This document shows, in pieces, positions 63,064-64,000 of a stretch of DNA of 64,000 bases; positions within the stretch are counted from its first letter, which is position 1; each line of letters begins with the position of its first letter. The stretch spans positions 16,498,501-16,562,500 of the forward strand of contig NC_052665.1 of NCBI RefSeq assembly GCF_016802725.1. The letters run 5' to 3'. Under the pieces are notes generated by a model that had not been told where the DNA came from, ran no database searches, and was given only the letters and a program-made list of their open reading frames with translations. The translations under genes and the position numbers were made by a program. Origin of the DNA: Solenopsis invicta (taxonomy: Eukaryota; Arthropoda; Insecta; Hymenoptera; Formicidae).

Positions 63064-63275
63064 ATTTAACACAAAATAAACAGCTAAAACAGGCCAGTGA
63101 GAGTCAGCGCGGGTATAAGAGCGCAAAACACAATCAGTGTTCAAACAATTATTTGTTCATAATGAATCAGAAGTAACTCGTTATGAATAATTGTTTGAAC
63201 ACTGATTGTGTTTTGCGCTCTTATACCCGCGCTGACTCTTACTGGCCTGTTTTAGCTGTTTATTTTGTGTTAAAT
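63064..63275. repeat. 212-bp nearly perfect inverted repeat
   Basis: Arms 63064-63159 and 63180-63275 mirror each other almost perfectly, through landmarks AACAGCTAAAACAGGCCAGT, AGTCAGCGCGGGTATAAGAG and CACAATCAGTGTTCAAACAA. Only one to three mismatches were seen over about 95 base pairs. The loop is about 20 bases. It is the best-preserved hairpin in the window. Confidence 0.92.
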
Positions 63276-64000
63276 TTAAAAGTTCTCAAGAGAAATAATA
63301 TAAACTAAAAATATGGCATATAACGATCTGTTTGCAATAACACAAGTAGTTTACAGGAATTATATAATCCGAAAGCTGATTAAACAGGTAAATGCCAATT
63401 TAAAATGATGATTGCCTTCTATCGTCACTATTTCTTTTTCTTTTATAATAAAACATTCGCGAGTCACAAGAGAATATTCGTGGATTTTTATGTTATATTT
63501 ATTGCGATCGATTTTGTATTGTTAAAAAAAATATTCAGAGAAACAATTTTGTCAGAAGAAGAGAAATAGGATTTAAATTTAAAAGTAAAATTCTAAAAAA
63601 AAACTTCTTCCGAGTACCAATAAAATCCAATGAAAATCAATTTTCAAGGGTAAAGAATAAATTCCCCGAAAATTCCAGGTTGCCTCGGTTTTTCCCGCTA
63701 ATAAATAGCCTGCGTCGTAATTTTCTCTAGCTCTTGATTTATATCTTTTGAAGCATCGTTTAAAAATTATTACATGTATTTATCACATAAAATTTTATTG
63801 AATTATTGAAGCTTTAGAGAGCCGATATTTTAATGTAGGAATTAATAGTTTTGTGTATCTTAAATAAAAAGCTGAGACTAAAATCGGAGAGAACACTACG
63901 AAGAGAACATCCGTAAACTCTGTATCTTGTGGAAGTGTTCATCATCTTAGCTCTGGAATTGCGTTCATCGAATTTTTCGCGTTTCCCGAGCTAGAAACCG
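63276..64000. other. noncoding right edge
   Basis: AT-rich DNA without a supported gene, repeat or RNA. The last 100 bases become slightly more GC-rich, but the window ends before anything can be judged. Confidence 0.5.

Overview
The window looks like insect nuclear DNA, most likely hymenopteran and perhaps ant. It is AT-rich overall, has CpG-rich islands without obvious CpG depletion, long introns, GT-AG exons and many small fold-back elements. No bacterial operon, CRISPR array or viral gene was seen. Most open frames in the window are chance frames in introns or GC-rich islands and are left out.

Left part (1-10 kb): a gene-poor flank carries a three-unit tandem array of 306-bp repeats (about 2318-3246). 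It abuts a CpG-rich, promoter-like block (about 3290-4305) that may hold the 5' end of gene 1. A 550-bp inverted repeat (4729-5278) and a complete tRNA-Pro(TGG) gene with a pol III terminator (9621-9702) follow.

Gene 1 (+ strand, coding 10208-37038): five coding exons join with compatible phases into a 336-residue protein. It has two hydrophobic segments, a basic juxtamembrane stretch and a long Ser/Pro-rich tail, and I do not firmly recognise the family. Directly after its TGA stop the same frame stays open for 33 more codons, a glutamine tract and a short unique tail, so stop-codon readthrough or an assembly or allelic stop is worth testing. Its introns contain several fold-back/MITE-like elements.

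Middle (37-51 kb): mostly noncoding. There is an AATATT-dense stretch, two unassigned protein-like frames (one of them at 33.9-34.2 kb, inside gene 1), and one convincing orphan terminal exon on the minus strand (47379-47513) that encodes a transmembrane helix and a stop.

Gene 2 (- strand, 61740-51144): six exons encode a complete 370-residue uridine phosphorylase of the UPP1/UPP2 type. The phosphate-, uracil- and ribose-binding residues are present, with short N- and C-terminal extensions. The enzyme would cleave uridine with phosphate in pyrimidine salvage. Gene 1 and gene 2 are convergent and show no evident functional link. A roughly 95-bp piece around the start of gene 2 is duplicated about 0.9 kb upstream. 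A three-copy dispersed MITE family and a very clean 212-bp inverted repeat near the right edge complete the picture.
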